Shown here: one piece after another, positions 27,867-36,672 of the stretch
Position numbering within the stretch: position 1 is the first letter of the stretch
Layout of the letters: every line of letters begins with the position of its first letter
Source: Spirochaetota bacterium
GTDB lineage: Bacteria; Spirochaetota; Spirochaetia; Treponematales; UBA12059
Assembly (NCBI GenBank): GCA_018815555.1
Contig: JAHIWF010000362.1
Location: 1-36,672, forward strand
Direction of reading: 5' to 3'
Length of the DNA: 36,672 nucleotides
Program-made: the position numbers and the translations under genes
The notes under the pieces: generated by a model
Database searches by the model: none
Told to the model about the DNA's origin: nothing
What the model saw: only the letters and a program-made list of their open reading frames with translations

Positions 27867-28312
27867 TACTGTTTCCTCGATGCTGCCAATTCAGCCATCA
27901 CATCATGCTTGATCTGCCAGCGCGGATCCGCCTGTACCAGCTGTGTGCCCTGCCGGCTGGAGCGGCATATTACCAGCGGGCCCATCAGGTTGGCCGTTAT
28001 GGGTCCACCTCCCGGTGGTACCGTTACAATGGCCAGGATCAAGGCATCGTCAGGTTTCTTCATGCCGATAAGTGCGGCCAGGTCATCCGGTATGTCTACT
28101 TCATAATCCGGCCTGAAAAGAAATGGATCAAGCAGAATAAAATTCAATTCGGCGAGATCGGCCGACTGCAGGAAAAAGTATGGTTTTTGTGGCGCATCGA
28201 GCAGAGCGAAACGTGTAAATTTGTCAAAACCAATCAGACCACTGGTAAAGGTTATCAGCTGCCGCTCGTCAATATCAATTTCGCCCATTCCCTTAGTCAA
28301 AATGCTTGTCAT
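27866..28312 (-). CDS. fliW: Flagellar assembly factor FliW
   Basis: [20 protein letters not shown]...[15 protein letters not shown]...NLMGPLVI; adjacent to csrA. Confidence 0.95.
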   Translation of the reverse strand: MTSILTKGMGEIDIDERQLITFTSGLIGFDKFTRFALLDAPQKPYFFLQSADLAELNFILLDPFLFRPDYEVDIPDDLAALIGMKKPDDALILAIVTVPPGGGPITANLMGPLVICRSSRQGTQLVQADPRWQIKHDVMAELAASRKQ

Positions 28313-28373
28313 GTATCCTGCCTGTTATATAAAAGTTTTAAACCAATTGTTGTCTTAAGGTCAGCCGCCGGTT

Positions 28374-29615
28374 TTAGCGGAGAAAGTCCAGCAGGGTTTT
28401 GGGCAGAACCTGCCCGGCCATCTGCAGCGCGGCCTGGCGCGCATAATCCATCATCTTGTAATCGGTTATTGCCTGCGCCATATCCAGTGATGTTTCATTG
28501 GCAGCCAGGCTGGTAACATCAGGAATTTCCTTGTTCAGGCGCAAAGCGGCACTTTCCAGGCGGTTCATCATTGCACCGGCTTCTGCCAATCGCCGGTTCA
28601 TGTTATCCATGCCGGCATCAATAGCACCCAGAGCCTTGCCGCCGATTTCGATATGGTCACCACGGTATAAGGCGTCGCGTAGATTCATTACCACGTCAAA
28701 AAGCGAACCACCGGACACCGTTGCCGCAGCCGCGTAATCTGAGGGTACTCCGGAACCAGAGAGGATCCCTAGGTCTGCCAGCACCTGCCCGCCCTGACCG
28801 TCTTCAAGTCTTAGCCGGTGTGCCTGCGTGCCTTCGAGAACCAGCGCTTGCCGGACCGGATCCAGCGTTGCTTTTACCGCCGCACCGGAGTCATTGATGC
28901 GGGCAATGATGGCCTGCACGGTGTCTCCTGTACGCAATGCGATTTCCTGGCCGTCGATGAAAATACTGCTGGCTTGTGGAACCCGGTATTGGGTGGCATC
29001 CGCCCCGCCGGCAATTCGCTGTCGTTCAGCCCAGAATACCTCATCACCCGGCAGATTCATCGGCAGGTAACTGCCTTCGCTGATTTCCGCCTCAGGTGAA
29101 CCGAGGCCGCCTATGTACTCCACTGAAGAAGTAACAGATTGATCAGCTCCCTGTACGTGGCCGCTGACAGCACGGAAGGGTTCAGTTTTGGCTTTGTCGC
29201 CGGCAAAGATAAAATCACCATCCGGTCCGCGGGCATTGGCCAGGTTGACAAGCTCGGCCAGTAGCTGGTCCGTTTCCACAGCCATGGCGGCCGTATCCTG
29301 CGCCGAAAAGGTGCCTGTGGCTCCGGCTACGGCAAGCTCGCGGATGCGCTGCATGATGTCCTGGCTCTGGCGCATGTATCCTTCAGCAATCTTAGAACGA
29401 TCCAGAGTGTACTGAATGTTTTTTTCGTAACGGCCCAGTCGGTTCGCAAATGATTCATACCGTACTGCATGAGCCGCCGCCATAGGATCATCACGCAGGT
29501 TCTCGATGCGCGACTGGCGATTCATCTTGTTCTGCATGCTTGTTAGTGAATCCTCACGCCGGCGCAGCCAGAACTGCGTGTCGGTATTCATCATATCTGT
29601 GCTTACGCGTATCAT
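28374..29615 (-). CDS. flgL: Flagellar hook-associated protein 3
   Basis: RVSTDMMNTDTQFWLRRREDSLTSMQNKMNRQSRIENLRDDPMAAAHAVRYES; C-terminal coiled-coil; ATGA overlap with flgK. Confidence 0.93.
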   Translation of the reverse strand: MIRVSTDMMNTDTQFWLRRREDSLTSMQNKMNRQSRIENLRDDPMAAAHAVRYESFANRLGRYEKNIQYTLDRSKIAEGYMRQSQDIMQRIRELAVAGATGTFSAQDTAAMAVETDQLLAELVNLANARGPDGDFIFAGDKAKTEPFRAVSGHVQGADQSVTSSVEYIGGLGSPEAEISEGSYLPMNLPGDEVFWAERQRIAGGADATQYRVPQASSIFIDGQEIALRTGDTVQAIIARINDSGAAVKATLDPVRQALVLEGTQAHRLRLEDGQGGQVLADLGILSGSGVPSDYAAAATVSGGSLFDVVMNLRDALYRGDHIEIGGKALGAIDAGMDNMNRRLAEAGAMMNRLESAALRLNKEIPDVTSLAANETSLDMAQAITDYKMMDYARQAALQMAGQVLPKTLLDFLR

Positions 29616-31489
29616 ACACCCATCCTGTTAATTATCGTATCCAGCATCTCATCAAAGTTCTGGATAAATTTGGCAGCAGCGGCATAACCGTGCTGGAATT
29701 TAATCATGTTGGCCAGTTCTTCATCCATATTAACACCGGAGATTGACGCCCGGGTATCTGCCAGATTTTTCCCGATCCTGGCATTGGTCTCCAGCATCAA
29801 GCCCGACTGCTCGCCCTTCAGCCCGATAGTGGCCACACTGTTTGCGAAAAAATCGTCGAAGGTTCCTTCGGAACCGACCATTACATTGCCGGTGCGCAAT
29901 CGGGCTATTGCCAGCGCCAGGCTGCCGTCGCCGGCTTCGGCTGGGCGGCCATTCCGTCCAAATCCGGCGGCTACACTGGTAAGGTCATTACGTACAGCCG
30001 ATGATACTTCTATCCAGCCGGAGGGGTGAGCTAGCGGCGCGACCGCAAATTCGGTACCACCACCGCGCAGGCTGAGCACAGCGTTTTCCTGTTCCCAATT
30101 ATACGCCGCATCCGGTCCGCTGTCCGCCAGTACACCAGCATAGCCGGTCAGGAATGCGCCTGAATCTTCCACATGTCGGATTACAAAATTCGGATTTGCC
30201 TGATCCGCAGAGCTAGTGGCGCGCAGCTGCAGTTTTCCTTCTGTTGTAAGGCGGGCTGTTACTTCTGCACCAGAATGGTTTATGCGTCGCACCAGATCGC
30301 CGACTGTATCAGTGGGCCGGTAGTCTATCTGCAGGTTGCCCTGCGGACCGGAAAGAGTAATGGTACCGGCCAAGCCAATTTGCTCTTGGGCATCCAGATC
30401 GTTGCTGCCGGTGATACGGTGAATGTAACTGCTGTCATATTCACCGTCGCCGTCGCGGTCATAGTTGCCGGCAATATTGTTAACTCCGGGTTGTTCAGTA
30501 AAGAAATCTATGCCACTTCTGCCGTTTAGTCCGGAGCCGGCACGGTGGGTTTCATTTACCAGATCGGTAAATGTTAGCGTCATCGTATCGATCGAAGCCA
30601 GCTCCTGGCGGAGATCACCGTCACGCAGTTCAAAGAGCGCACCCAGGGACCCCCCGGCCATTAAAGCTTCGTCGCCGGTATCCTTCCACACCAGTTGGGA
30701 AAACCCTTCGTTGGCTGTGCTGCTTTCCAGGCCGAATTGGCGGGCAATTTTGCCTTGCACCAGAACCTGGCCGTCTATGTGCACCATAAACTCGTCCGGA
30801 TCGCGTTTGTCTACAGTAACCGGTACCAGCGCGCCTAGTTTTTCTACCAAAAGATCACGGCGGTCCATCAGGTCGTTTGGATTATCGCCCATTGCCTGTG
30901 ATTTAATTATCTCGGCATTCAGATTGGCAATCTGTGCGCTGAAAGTATTTACCTGATCGGTTACAATACCAATGTCTTGTTCTATCATCTCGCGAGTGGA
31001 GCTGAGTCGCTGGTAGCGGCTGTGTATTGCTGTTATTAGTGATTCACCGCGCTTTACTACCGATTCGCGGGGAGCCAGCTCCGAAGGATGCAGCGAGAGT
31101 TCCTGCCAGGCATCCCAGAATTTGTCCATCTGTGTGCGGATGGATACCTCTGTCGGCTCGTTATGTATCTGCTCGAGCATCTGAATATATTTATCACGGG
31201 TATCCCAATAGCCGTTATTTCCCTGCTGGGCAACGATTCGTTCTTCCAGTAGTTCATCCTTTACCCGGCTGATACGACTTACCAGCGGACCCTGGCCGAT
31301 CTGGCCCGGTACGTGTTCGCGATTCAGTTGCGGTGCGTACAGCGGTTCCATGGTGGCAATGTCAATACGCTGGCGTGAATAGCCTTCGGTGGACATGTTG
31401 GAAAGATTATGGCCGATAACCAGCAGTCCCTGATTGTGGGACATGAGGCTGCGTTTGCCTATTTCAATTCCGGTAAATGTAGAAAACAT
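29612..31489 (-). CDS. flgK: Flagellar hook-associated protein 1
   Basis: MFSTFTGIEIGKRSLMSHNQGLLVIGHNLSNMSTEGYSRQRI; C-terminal GVNMDEELANMIKFQHGYAAAAKFIQNFDEMLDTIINRMG. Confidence 0.95.
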   Translation of the reverse strand: MFSTFTGIEIGKRSLMSHNQGLLVIGHNLSNMSTEGYSRQRIDIATMEPLYAPQLNREHVPGQIGQGPLVSRISRVKDELLEERIVAQQGNNGYWDTRDKYIQMLEQIHNEPTEVSIRTQMDKFWDAWQELSLHPSELAPRESVVKRGESLITAIHSRYQRLSSTREMIEQDIGIVTDQVNTFSAQIANLNAEIIKSQAMGDNPNDLMDRRDLLVEKLGALVPVTVDKRDPDEFMVHIDGQVLVQGKIARQFGLESSTANEGFSQLVWKDTGDEALMAGGSLGALFELRDGDLRQELASIDTMTLTFTDLVNETHRAGSGLNGRSGIDFFTEQPGVNNIAGNYDRDGDGEYDSSYIHRITGSNDLDAQEQIGLAGTITLSGPQGNLQIDYRPTDTVGDLVRRINHSGAEVTARLTTEGKLQLRATSSADQANPNFVIRHVEDSGAFLTGYAGVLADSGPDAAYNWEQENAVLSLRGGGTEFAVAPLAHPSGWIEVSSAVRNDLTSVAAGFGRNGRPAEAGDGSLALAIARLRTGNVMVGSEGTFDDFFANSVATIGLKGEQSGLMLETNARIGKNLADTRASISGVNMDEELANMIKFQHGYAAAAKFIQNFDEMLDTIINRMGV

Positions 31490-31546
31490 CACTTCCTCCA
31501 TGGGCTGCCCGGCAAAACCGGCTGGCCACTGTACTGTAGCGACTGG

Positions 31547-32044
31547 TCAGAATGCTGTATCCAGTACTATCGGGGCGTTACCCGCTGCGCGCAGTGCTCC
31601 ACTCTTGCCATATATTGACCCCTTGCGCTCGGGAAACAGTTCGTGAAGTATGCTGGACAGATTCCCCGCCATGCTGCCGGCAAAGGAGCGCAGGGCGTCG
31701 TTCTCCAGTTTAGCCCGCATAGTGGCCACCCGCAGGTTGCGGCAGGCTCCGGAAATCATGCCGCGATATTCCAGCGGCACCAGTGCGCACAGCTGTCTAG
31801 CGTCGATATCGTCCGGCAGGTTCAGGTCTCGGGCCAGCTGCCGCCAGACCTTCAGTCGGGCCTCCTCTTCGTCAGCCACCATGGCTGCCGCCAGCTGAGC
31901 CTGCTGCATGGCCTTCTCTAGTTCGGGCCAGGCCCGGCTGCGGATGGCGGAACTGACCTGACGTTGCTGTTCCACGAAAAAATCCAGCGCGGCTACTTCG
32001 CTGGTAACCTGTGAAAAAAAACTGTGCATGATGGTCGAGTTCAT
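31547..32044 (-). CDS. flgN: FlgN-type flagellar export chaperone-like protein
   Basis: Small helical protein immediately upstream of flgK; FlgN-like layout. ATG at 32044 or 32029. Confidence 0.7.
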   Translation of the reverse strand: MNSTIMHSFFSQVTSEVAALDFFVEQQRQVSSAIRSRAWPELEKAMQQAQLAAAMVADEEEARLKVWRQLARDLNLPDDIDARQLCALVPLEYRGMISGACRNLRVATMRAKLENDALRSFAGSMAGNLSSILHELFPERKGSIYGKSGALRAAGNAPIVLDTAF

Positions 32045-32059
32045 AACACCCCCGTTTCA

Positions 32060-32086
32060 ATATCGGCAGGCTGCAGAACATGTTTA
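32060..32086 (-). promoter_or_regulatory. Candidate sigma-28 (FliA) promoter of the flgN-flgK-flgL-fliW-csrA operon
   Basis: Minus strand TAAA - CATGTTCTGCAGCCT (15 nt) - GCCGATAT; consensus TAAA-N15-GCCGATAA. Confidence 0.7.
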
Positions 32087-32162
32087 GCGGATTGTGATTA
32101 TAACTGGTGCCGTATATGGATGGCTCTTTACCAGCAAGCGCGCGGCCGATACAATACAGGGT

Positions 32163-33029
32163 ATGGTACATTTTCTGGTAGACATCATCTGGTTCTGGCG
32201 GGGCGTACGGGTTTTTGCTTTGGTAGGCGAGAGCGGCACCGGCAAAAGCTTCAGGGCCAAGCTGGTTTCGCAAAAATTCAATATCGATCTCATTATCGAC
32301 GATGGCGTACTAATCAAGAATGAGGCTATCGTAGCCGGTCGTTCGGCCAAGCGTGAAAAAAACTATATGGCGGCAGTTAAAACCGCCCTGTTTCATGATA
32401 AAACGCATAGAGACGAAGTTGCCCGCTACCTACAGCGCCACCGCTGGAAAAAAATCTTGCTCATAGGTACCTCCGATCGCATGGTTCTGAAAATTGCCGA
32501 ACGTCTGCAAATTCCGCATCCATCCAAAATCATAAAAATTGAAGATATCGCCAGCCGCGACGATATCGAAAGGGCCATCCAGTCGCGCAAAGTAGAAGGC
32601 AAACATGTTATTCCCGTACCGGCCATCGAAGTAAAGCGCAGCTATCCACGTATATTTTATGACAGCATCCGGGTCTTTCTGCAGAAAAATACCGGAACCA
32701 ACATAATTAATCCGCCCAAGCTGTATGAGAAATCAGTAGTGCGGCCGGAATTTTCCAAGCGCGGCCGTATAGCCATTGCCGAATCGGCTTTGTCCCAGAT
32801 GGTTATCCATTGCGTGGCCGAGTTTAACAATGCCATTCGTATTCAGAAGATTACCGTCAAATCGGATTCGCAGGGATATCGCCTTACCGTAGTCATTGCC
32901 GTACCCTTCGGAACCCAGCTCTCCGGCAATATTCATAAACTGCAGCAATACATAATTGACAGCATAGAACGCTATACTGGCATCCTCATCGAAGAGGTAA
33001 ACCTGATCATCGATACTGTTTCCAATTAG
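32163..33029 (+). CDS. P-loop NTPase with C-terminal Asp23/Gls24-like domain
   Basis: FALVGESGTGKSFRAKLV Walker A; C-terminus RIAIAESALSQMVIHCVAEFNNAIRIQKITVKSDSQGYRLTVVIAVPFGTQLSGNIHKLQQYIIDSIERYTGILIEEVNLIIDTV resembles Asp23. ORF can extend to 32094. Confidence 0.72.
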   Translation: MVHFLVDIIWFWRGVRVFALVGESGTGKSFRAKLVSQKFNIDLIIDDGVLIKNEAIVAGRSAKREKNYMAAVKTALFHDKTHRDEVARYLQRHRWKKILLIGTSDRMVLKIAERLQIPHPSKIIKIEDIASRDDIERAIQSRKVEGKHVIPVPAIEVKRSYPRIFYDSIRVFLQKNTGTNIINPPKLYEKSVVRPEFSKRGRIAIAESALSQMVIHCVAEFNNAIRIQKITVKSDSQGYRLTVVIAVPFGTQLSGNIHKLQQYIIDSIERYTGILIEEVNLIIDTVSN

Positions 33030-33139
33030 CCGCTTGCCGCCCGGTCACTGGAAAGCGGCATAAAATTGCTAAGCCATGCGCCGGAATTTGACAATTTTCC
33101 GATTAAGCCTCATTCTATATGTAGAAAAACGGCAAATAT

Positions 33140-33147
33140 GCCGATAT
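33140..33147 (+). promoter_or_regulatory. Possible sigma-28 -10 element upstream of the 33249 gene
   Basis: GCCGATAT with imperfect TAGA 14 nt upstream. Confidence 0.25.
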
Positions 33148-33248
33148 ACATAGGAAGAACCCAGTTCTTTGCATGTTTCAAGCTTGCTGAAACACCGAGT
33201 ATAGCCATTTTAGGGCAGTGTTTCATTGGATTATCTGGAGGTAGTAGC

Positions 33249-34541
33249 ATGAGGAAATTGATTGTCAGTCTGATACTGGTGTGCCTGCTGGTTCCGGCCG
33301 TATGGGCCCAAACCACCTTTACCAGTGCCACCTATGGGCGTTATGTCGCCTGGGTAGATGGAAGCCAGCAGGAAGCCGAAGAATTGGCCATGCGTATGGC
33401 ACTACTGTTTGATATGTACAATGATTACTTCCGTTTCGACGAAAATGAAATAAGCGTACCCCTGGCGGTCCGCAAGTTCAAAGATAAGACGGCATTTAAC
33501 GCATATCTGCAAAAAGTTATTGGTACTACCAAAGATGATTTTGTGTACCTGCATTACCCGACGGCTGAGCGCTCGGAACTGGTAATTTTCGACAAGACTG
33601 ATGCCGTCGAATTTTCCGCCTCACTTGCCCATCAGGGCTTTGTACAGTTTCTGAAAGCTTTTGTGCCCAATCCACCGCTATGGATGCGTGAAGGTTTCGC
33701 CGTTTATTTCGAGCAAGCACAATGGGATCCGGTGTTAAAGAACGTATCATTGAAAGAGAACCTGGCCTGGCTGGAAACCGTAAAACTGCTGGCTGCCGAA
33801 GACAAGCTTTTTATGGTCAATGACCTGATGGGGCTGTCTGATGCCGATGCCCGAGCCAGCCTGGACGTGTTCTACCCGCAGTCTTGGGCTTTGGTTTCTT
33901 TCTTCCTAAATACCACTACAAAATACAACCGATTTATCTGGGATGCCATTGCTCTCTTGCGTTCTGAAGTCGGCAAGGTTGATGCTCAGCTGGCGGTGGA
34001 CGAGTTCTTCGAGCGTTGGTACGGCTATGGTGTAGTGGATAGCGAATTTCTGGCCTATATAGATTCTCAGATGACCTTTGCCGAATATGTTACAACCGGT
34101 GTGGATGCCTACGGTGCAAAGGACTTTGAAACAGCCCGATCCATGTTCTACACAGCGCTGGTCAAGAATGACAACAACTATATTCCATATTACTACATCG
34201 GGTTGATAGCCTATGCCGACAATGATTACCGCACCGCCGATTTATATTACAAGACAGCGCTCAAGCTGGGCAGTGACCAGGCTATCACCAATTATGCCAT
34301 GGGTATTAATTCCTTCGCGGCCCGCAACTATGACGAAGCCCGCGGCTACCTGGTAGAGGCTTCCCGTCTCGATCCCGCCCGCTATCAGGCCAAGGTTGCC
34401 GAATTACTGGACCGCCTGGCAGACGAGACAGAGACTGCCCCTGCCTCCGAAACCGGTATGACGACTGAGACTACGACGACTACAACGACTACTGAAGCTA
34501 CTGAGGCAAGCGAGACTACTACCGAAGAAGGCGGATTGTAA
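33249..34541 (+). CDS. Secreted TPR protein with gluzincin-like domain lacking HExxH
   Basis: SD GGAGG before ATG 33249; signal peptide MRKLIVSLILVCLLVPAVWAQ; SLAHQGFVQFL...PPLWMREGFAVYFE; TPR-like DFETARSMFYTALVKNDNNYIPYYYIGLIAYADNDYRTADLYYKTALKLG; Thr/Glu-rich tail. Confidence 0.8.
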   Translation: MRKLIVSLILVCLLVPAVWAQTTFTSATYGRYVAWVDGSQQEAEELAMRMALLFDMYNDYFRFDENEISVPLAVRKFKDKTAFNAYLQKVIGTTKDDFVYLHYPTAERSELVIFDKTDAVEFSASLAHQGFVQFLKAFVPNPPLWMREGFAVYFEQAQWDPVLKNVSLKENLAWLETVKLLAAEDKLFMVNDLMGLSDADARASLDVFYPQSWALVSFFLNTTTKYNRFIWDAIALLRSEVGKVDAQLAVDEFFERWYGYGVVDSEFLAYIDSQMTFAEYVTTGVDAYGAKDFETARSMFYTALVKNDNNYIPYYYIGLIAYADNDYRTADLYYKTALKLGSDQAITNYAMGINSFAARNYDEARGYLVEASRLDPARYQAKVAELLDRLADETETAPASETGMTTETTTTTTTTEATEASETTTEEGGL

Positions 34542-34568
34542 GAACCCGTATCGGTACCGAGCTATACG

Positions 34569-34611
34569 AACCGCACCGGCAGACTTCCCTGTCTGCTCGT
34601 GCGGTTTTTTT
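34569..34611 (+). terminator. Rho-independent terminator after the TPR gene
   Basis: aaccgcac-cg-gcagac-ttccct-gtctgc-tc-gtgcggtt followed by a T-run. Confidence 0.9.
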
Positions 34612-34734
34612 ATATCCGGGTGTTTTATTGTATGCCGACCGGCTTGCCTTACTGGCGGCTGGAATCCCTGGTCAACCTGGCAAAACCAGTCCAAACTGGC
34701 TAATCAGCAGGGGCAGAGCTGGGCAGCTTTTAGG

Positions 34735-36069
34735 TCAGGGCAGGCGGGGGGGCTGGAAGCGATGCAGTATCGGCATGCGGATCAGATTAACAAATTCATA
34801 ACGGGGGTTGCCAAGTACAGCTGCCAGTGAAGTTTCGGCCGCGCTTTCAAAAACCGCCACCCGAAAAATACCCTGATCATCGAAGTAGGGCAGGAACGCG
34901 GCTACATGAAAGTAGCGCCGCAGCACAAGGTCTTTGGTGTCCCTGGCGTTGAACTGAGCGAAGTACATGGTGCCTGGCTCGCGGCTGGCCAACAGAAATA
35001 GGTATGCCTTCAGGCCGCTCAGATGAACACCGGTGTTATCCTGTGGAGCCGGGAAATTGCTGTAGTTGACTTTTCCGGGTAAGGCACCGTTAGCGGTAAG
35101 CATAAGGGCAAAGCCGGGTTCGGCTACATCATGGGCGGTCGGTGCGGCCGGCTGCCGGTTGTATACTGTCGACCAGGCCGCCGAAGCCAGTGCCCGGCAC
35201 CAGTCCAGCCCGAAAAATGGATCAAACAGTTCCTCCCACGATTCGGTAAAACTTGAGCCACGGTAAGTGATCATCCTGGTTTTCAGGGTTTCTATCGACA
35301 AATAACTGCCGTTGATTGGATACAGCATGCCGTCGACTATCCATTTCAGGAAGCCCGAACAGTTCAGCCCGGCAGCTGCCGGCTGTTCCAGCAGCGAGTC
35401 GATAAATACAGCCTTCCCATCCTCGTCCAGGGCACCGTCTTCGGCATAACGCAGGCCGGGAAGCTCCTGACGGATTTTGTCGGCAAAATCACGAAGATCG
35501 CGGTAGAGGGTTATGTTGGGTGAGAACACTGACCAGTCAACGATATCAGCAGTCATCTTGATGATATCGGCAAGCGGCCTTGTCAGTACCTGACGGAAAC
35601 TGAGCGGAATTATTACCTGATGATATAATACTGCACCGTAAGCCAGTACATCCAGATGGGTTCTGTTTCCATGCGGATATAAGCGGATGTACAGCTCAGG
35701 GTCGCTGCGCAGGAATATCTTGGCCTGTTCCCAGCTGCCGGTATTGCCTGCCCGTTTGATAATCCAGCTGCCCTGGGCGTGCACCGGCCACTGGTCACCC
35801 TTTGCCGGCGAAATAATCGTATACACACTGCCGGCCTGGTTCAGGCGACTGATTTGCCAGTGTCCCCAGGCATTTGAATCATAGATAGTCTGATCAGTCG
35901 CCGCTCGTGAGCCGGTTTCCAGAAAAGTATCCCAATGTTTGGTACGCAAATCAGCTGAGTCCGGAATCTGACTCAGGCTCGCGTCACCACCCAGGGTCTG
36001 ACGGTTTTCATTTGGCCAGGCGGATAAAACCAGAAGCATGCCAAGCAGCAATAAAGTATAATGTCTCAT
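34735..36069 (-). CDS. Secreted protein of unknown function with NlpC/P60-like Cys motif
   Basis: N-terminal signal MRHYTLLLLGMLLVLSAW; GLNCSGFLKWIVDGML resembles the DCSGFV.W motif; RRYFHVAAFLPYFDDQG is a candidate His. Confidence 0.6.
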   Translation of the reverse strand: MRHYTLLLLGMLLVLSAWPNENRQTLGGDASLSQIPDSADLRTKHWDTFLETGSRAATDQTIYDSNAWGHWQISRLNQAGSVYTIISPAKGDQWPVHAQGSWIIKRAGNTGSWEQAKIFLRSDPELYIRLYPHGNRTHLDVLAYGAVLYHQVIIPLSFRQVLTRPLADIIKMTADIVDWSVFSPNITLYRDLRDFADKIRQELPGLRYAEDGALDEDGKAVFIDSLLEQPAAAGLNCSGFLKWIVDGMLYPINGSYLSIETLKTRMITYRGSSFTESWEELFDPFFGLDWCRALASAAWSTVYNRQPAAPTAHDVAEPGFALMLTANGALPGKVNYSNFPAPQDNTGVHLSGLKAYLFLLASREPGTMYFAQFNARDTKDLVLRRYFHVAAFLPYFDDQGIFRVAVFESAAETSLAAVLGNPRYEFVNLIRMPILHRFQPPRLP

Positions 36070-36167
36070 ACTATATTAGTCGGCAATCCGGGGCCAAATA
36101 TCAAGTGTACCCAAAGTCTTGCCGATAGCTCTTAGGGATAGTACTATTGTCCTCGTAAGGGTCAGAC

Positions 36168-36672
36168 ATGCCACTTAAACGACTGCTCAGAATTTCTCTA
36201 CTGGTCTTGGTTATTGCCAGCTGTGTTGCCGCATTTATTCCTTTGCTGTTTGCCCTGGCTTTGCCCAGCCTTACCGCACTGCGAACCATTGATTCAGACG
36301 ATATGCGTCTTGCTGCTACCGATTATCAGCTGTCGGCATCATTACCGGCAGCACTTGTTGCTGCCGAAACCCGGGACCCGGCTGCGCCGCCGGCTAGTGC
36401 CGGTCAGAATCCACAAAAATCCGCTCCTACCGCTGATGCTGCTGATGCTGCTGATGCTGGTGAAAATGCTGGTGAAAATGCTGGTGAAAATGCTGGCTCG
36501 GTCGGTTCTGCACCAGCAGACCAGGCGGCTGCCTCCGCGACTGCCTCCGCCGGTAGCCAGCCGGAAACCGACCCGCCACCGGCTCCAGCTGTCGCCCCGG
36601 CCGCCGCCGCGACGACAGCTCCACGTACCGCGCCAGCCCTGTTTACAGCCGAGGGCCAGTTTGCCAGCCATA
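36168..36672 (+). CDS. Ala/Pro-rich membrane-anchored or secreted protein, truncated by window end
   Basis: ATG 36168 open to window end: MPLKRLLRISLLVLVIASCVAAFIPLLFALALPSLTALRTIDSDD...; absent from the ORF track because it has no stop. Confidence 0.65.
   Translation, partial: MPLKRLLRISLLVLVIASCVAAFIPLLFALALPSLTALRTIDSDDMRLAATDYQLSASLPAALVAAETRDPAAPPASAGQNPQKSAPTADAADAADAGENAGENAGENAGSVGSAPADQAAASATASAGSQPETDPPPAPAVAPAAAATTAPRTAPALFTAEGQFASH
36432..36494 (+). repeat. Tandem microsatellite: (GCTGATGCT)x3 then (GGTGAAAATGCT)x3
   Basis: Direct reading; in frame with the 36168 ORF (ADAADAADA-GENAGENAGENA). Confidence 0.9.

Noticed and set aside
27905-28516. 203-aa plus ORF across fliW/flgL
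   Set aside because: Antisense to clear fliW and flgL; no family motif.
36342-36671. 109-aa minus ORF with FTSIFTSIFTSISSISSISG
   Set aside because: Antisense reading of the tandem repeat in the plus-strand ORF starting at 36168.
1-36672. CRISPR arrays, tRNA/rRNA genes, transposases, phage genes
   Set aside because: None recognised on reading both strands; Ig-like repeats are protein-level and not CRISPR-like.

Overview
The window looks like spirochaete-type chromosomal DNA. I judged this from gene content: a flgN-flgK-flgL-fliW-csrA operon, CheD, and a PUR/DUF3276 protein. It carries about 24 well-supported CDSs. I recognised no rRNA, tRNA, CRISPR array or transposon. Main blocks are: SpoU methyltransferase / soluble MCP-like protein / CheD; cysE; a HAD phosphatase; a hybrid kinase coupled to a REC-STAS-like-REC regulator; a ~2435-aa secreted Ig-like repeat protein with a putative C-terminal outer-membrane barrel; a HisKA_2 kinase; a transglutaminase-like protein; trxB; a GH3 lipoprotein plus GNAT; a degenerate DapF-like protein; rnhB with a pentapeptide-like N-terminal extension; a PUR-domain protein; a phosphohexomutase; the flagellar operon; a P-loop NTPase fused to an Asp23-like domain; a TPR protein with a degenerate peptidase motif; and a secreted protein with an NlpC/P60-like Cys motif. 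The most interesting observations are: (1) a perfect 12-bp inverted repeat that would hide the SD and start codon of the phosphohexomutase only in transcripts reading through from csrA; (2) a near-consensus sigma-28 promoter upstream of flgN; (3) the P-loop/Asp23-like fusion; (4) an internal ~350-aa super-duplication in the giant Ig-like protein; (5) a DapF homologue lacking a catalytic Cys. All calls come from reading the sequence; no database search was run.
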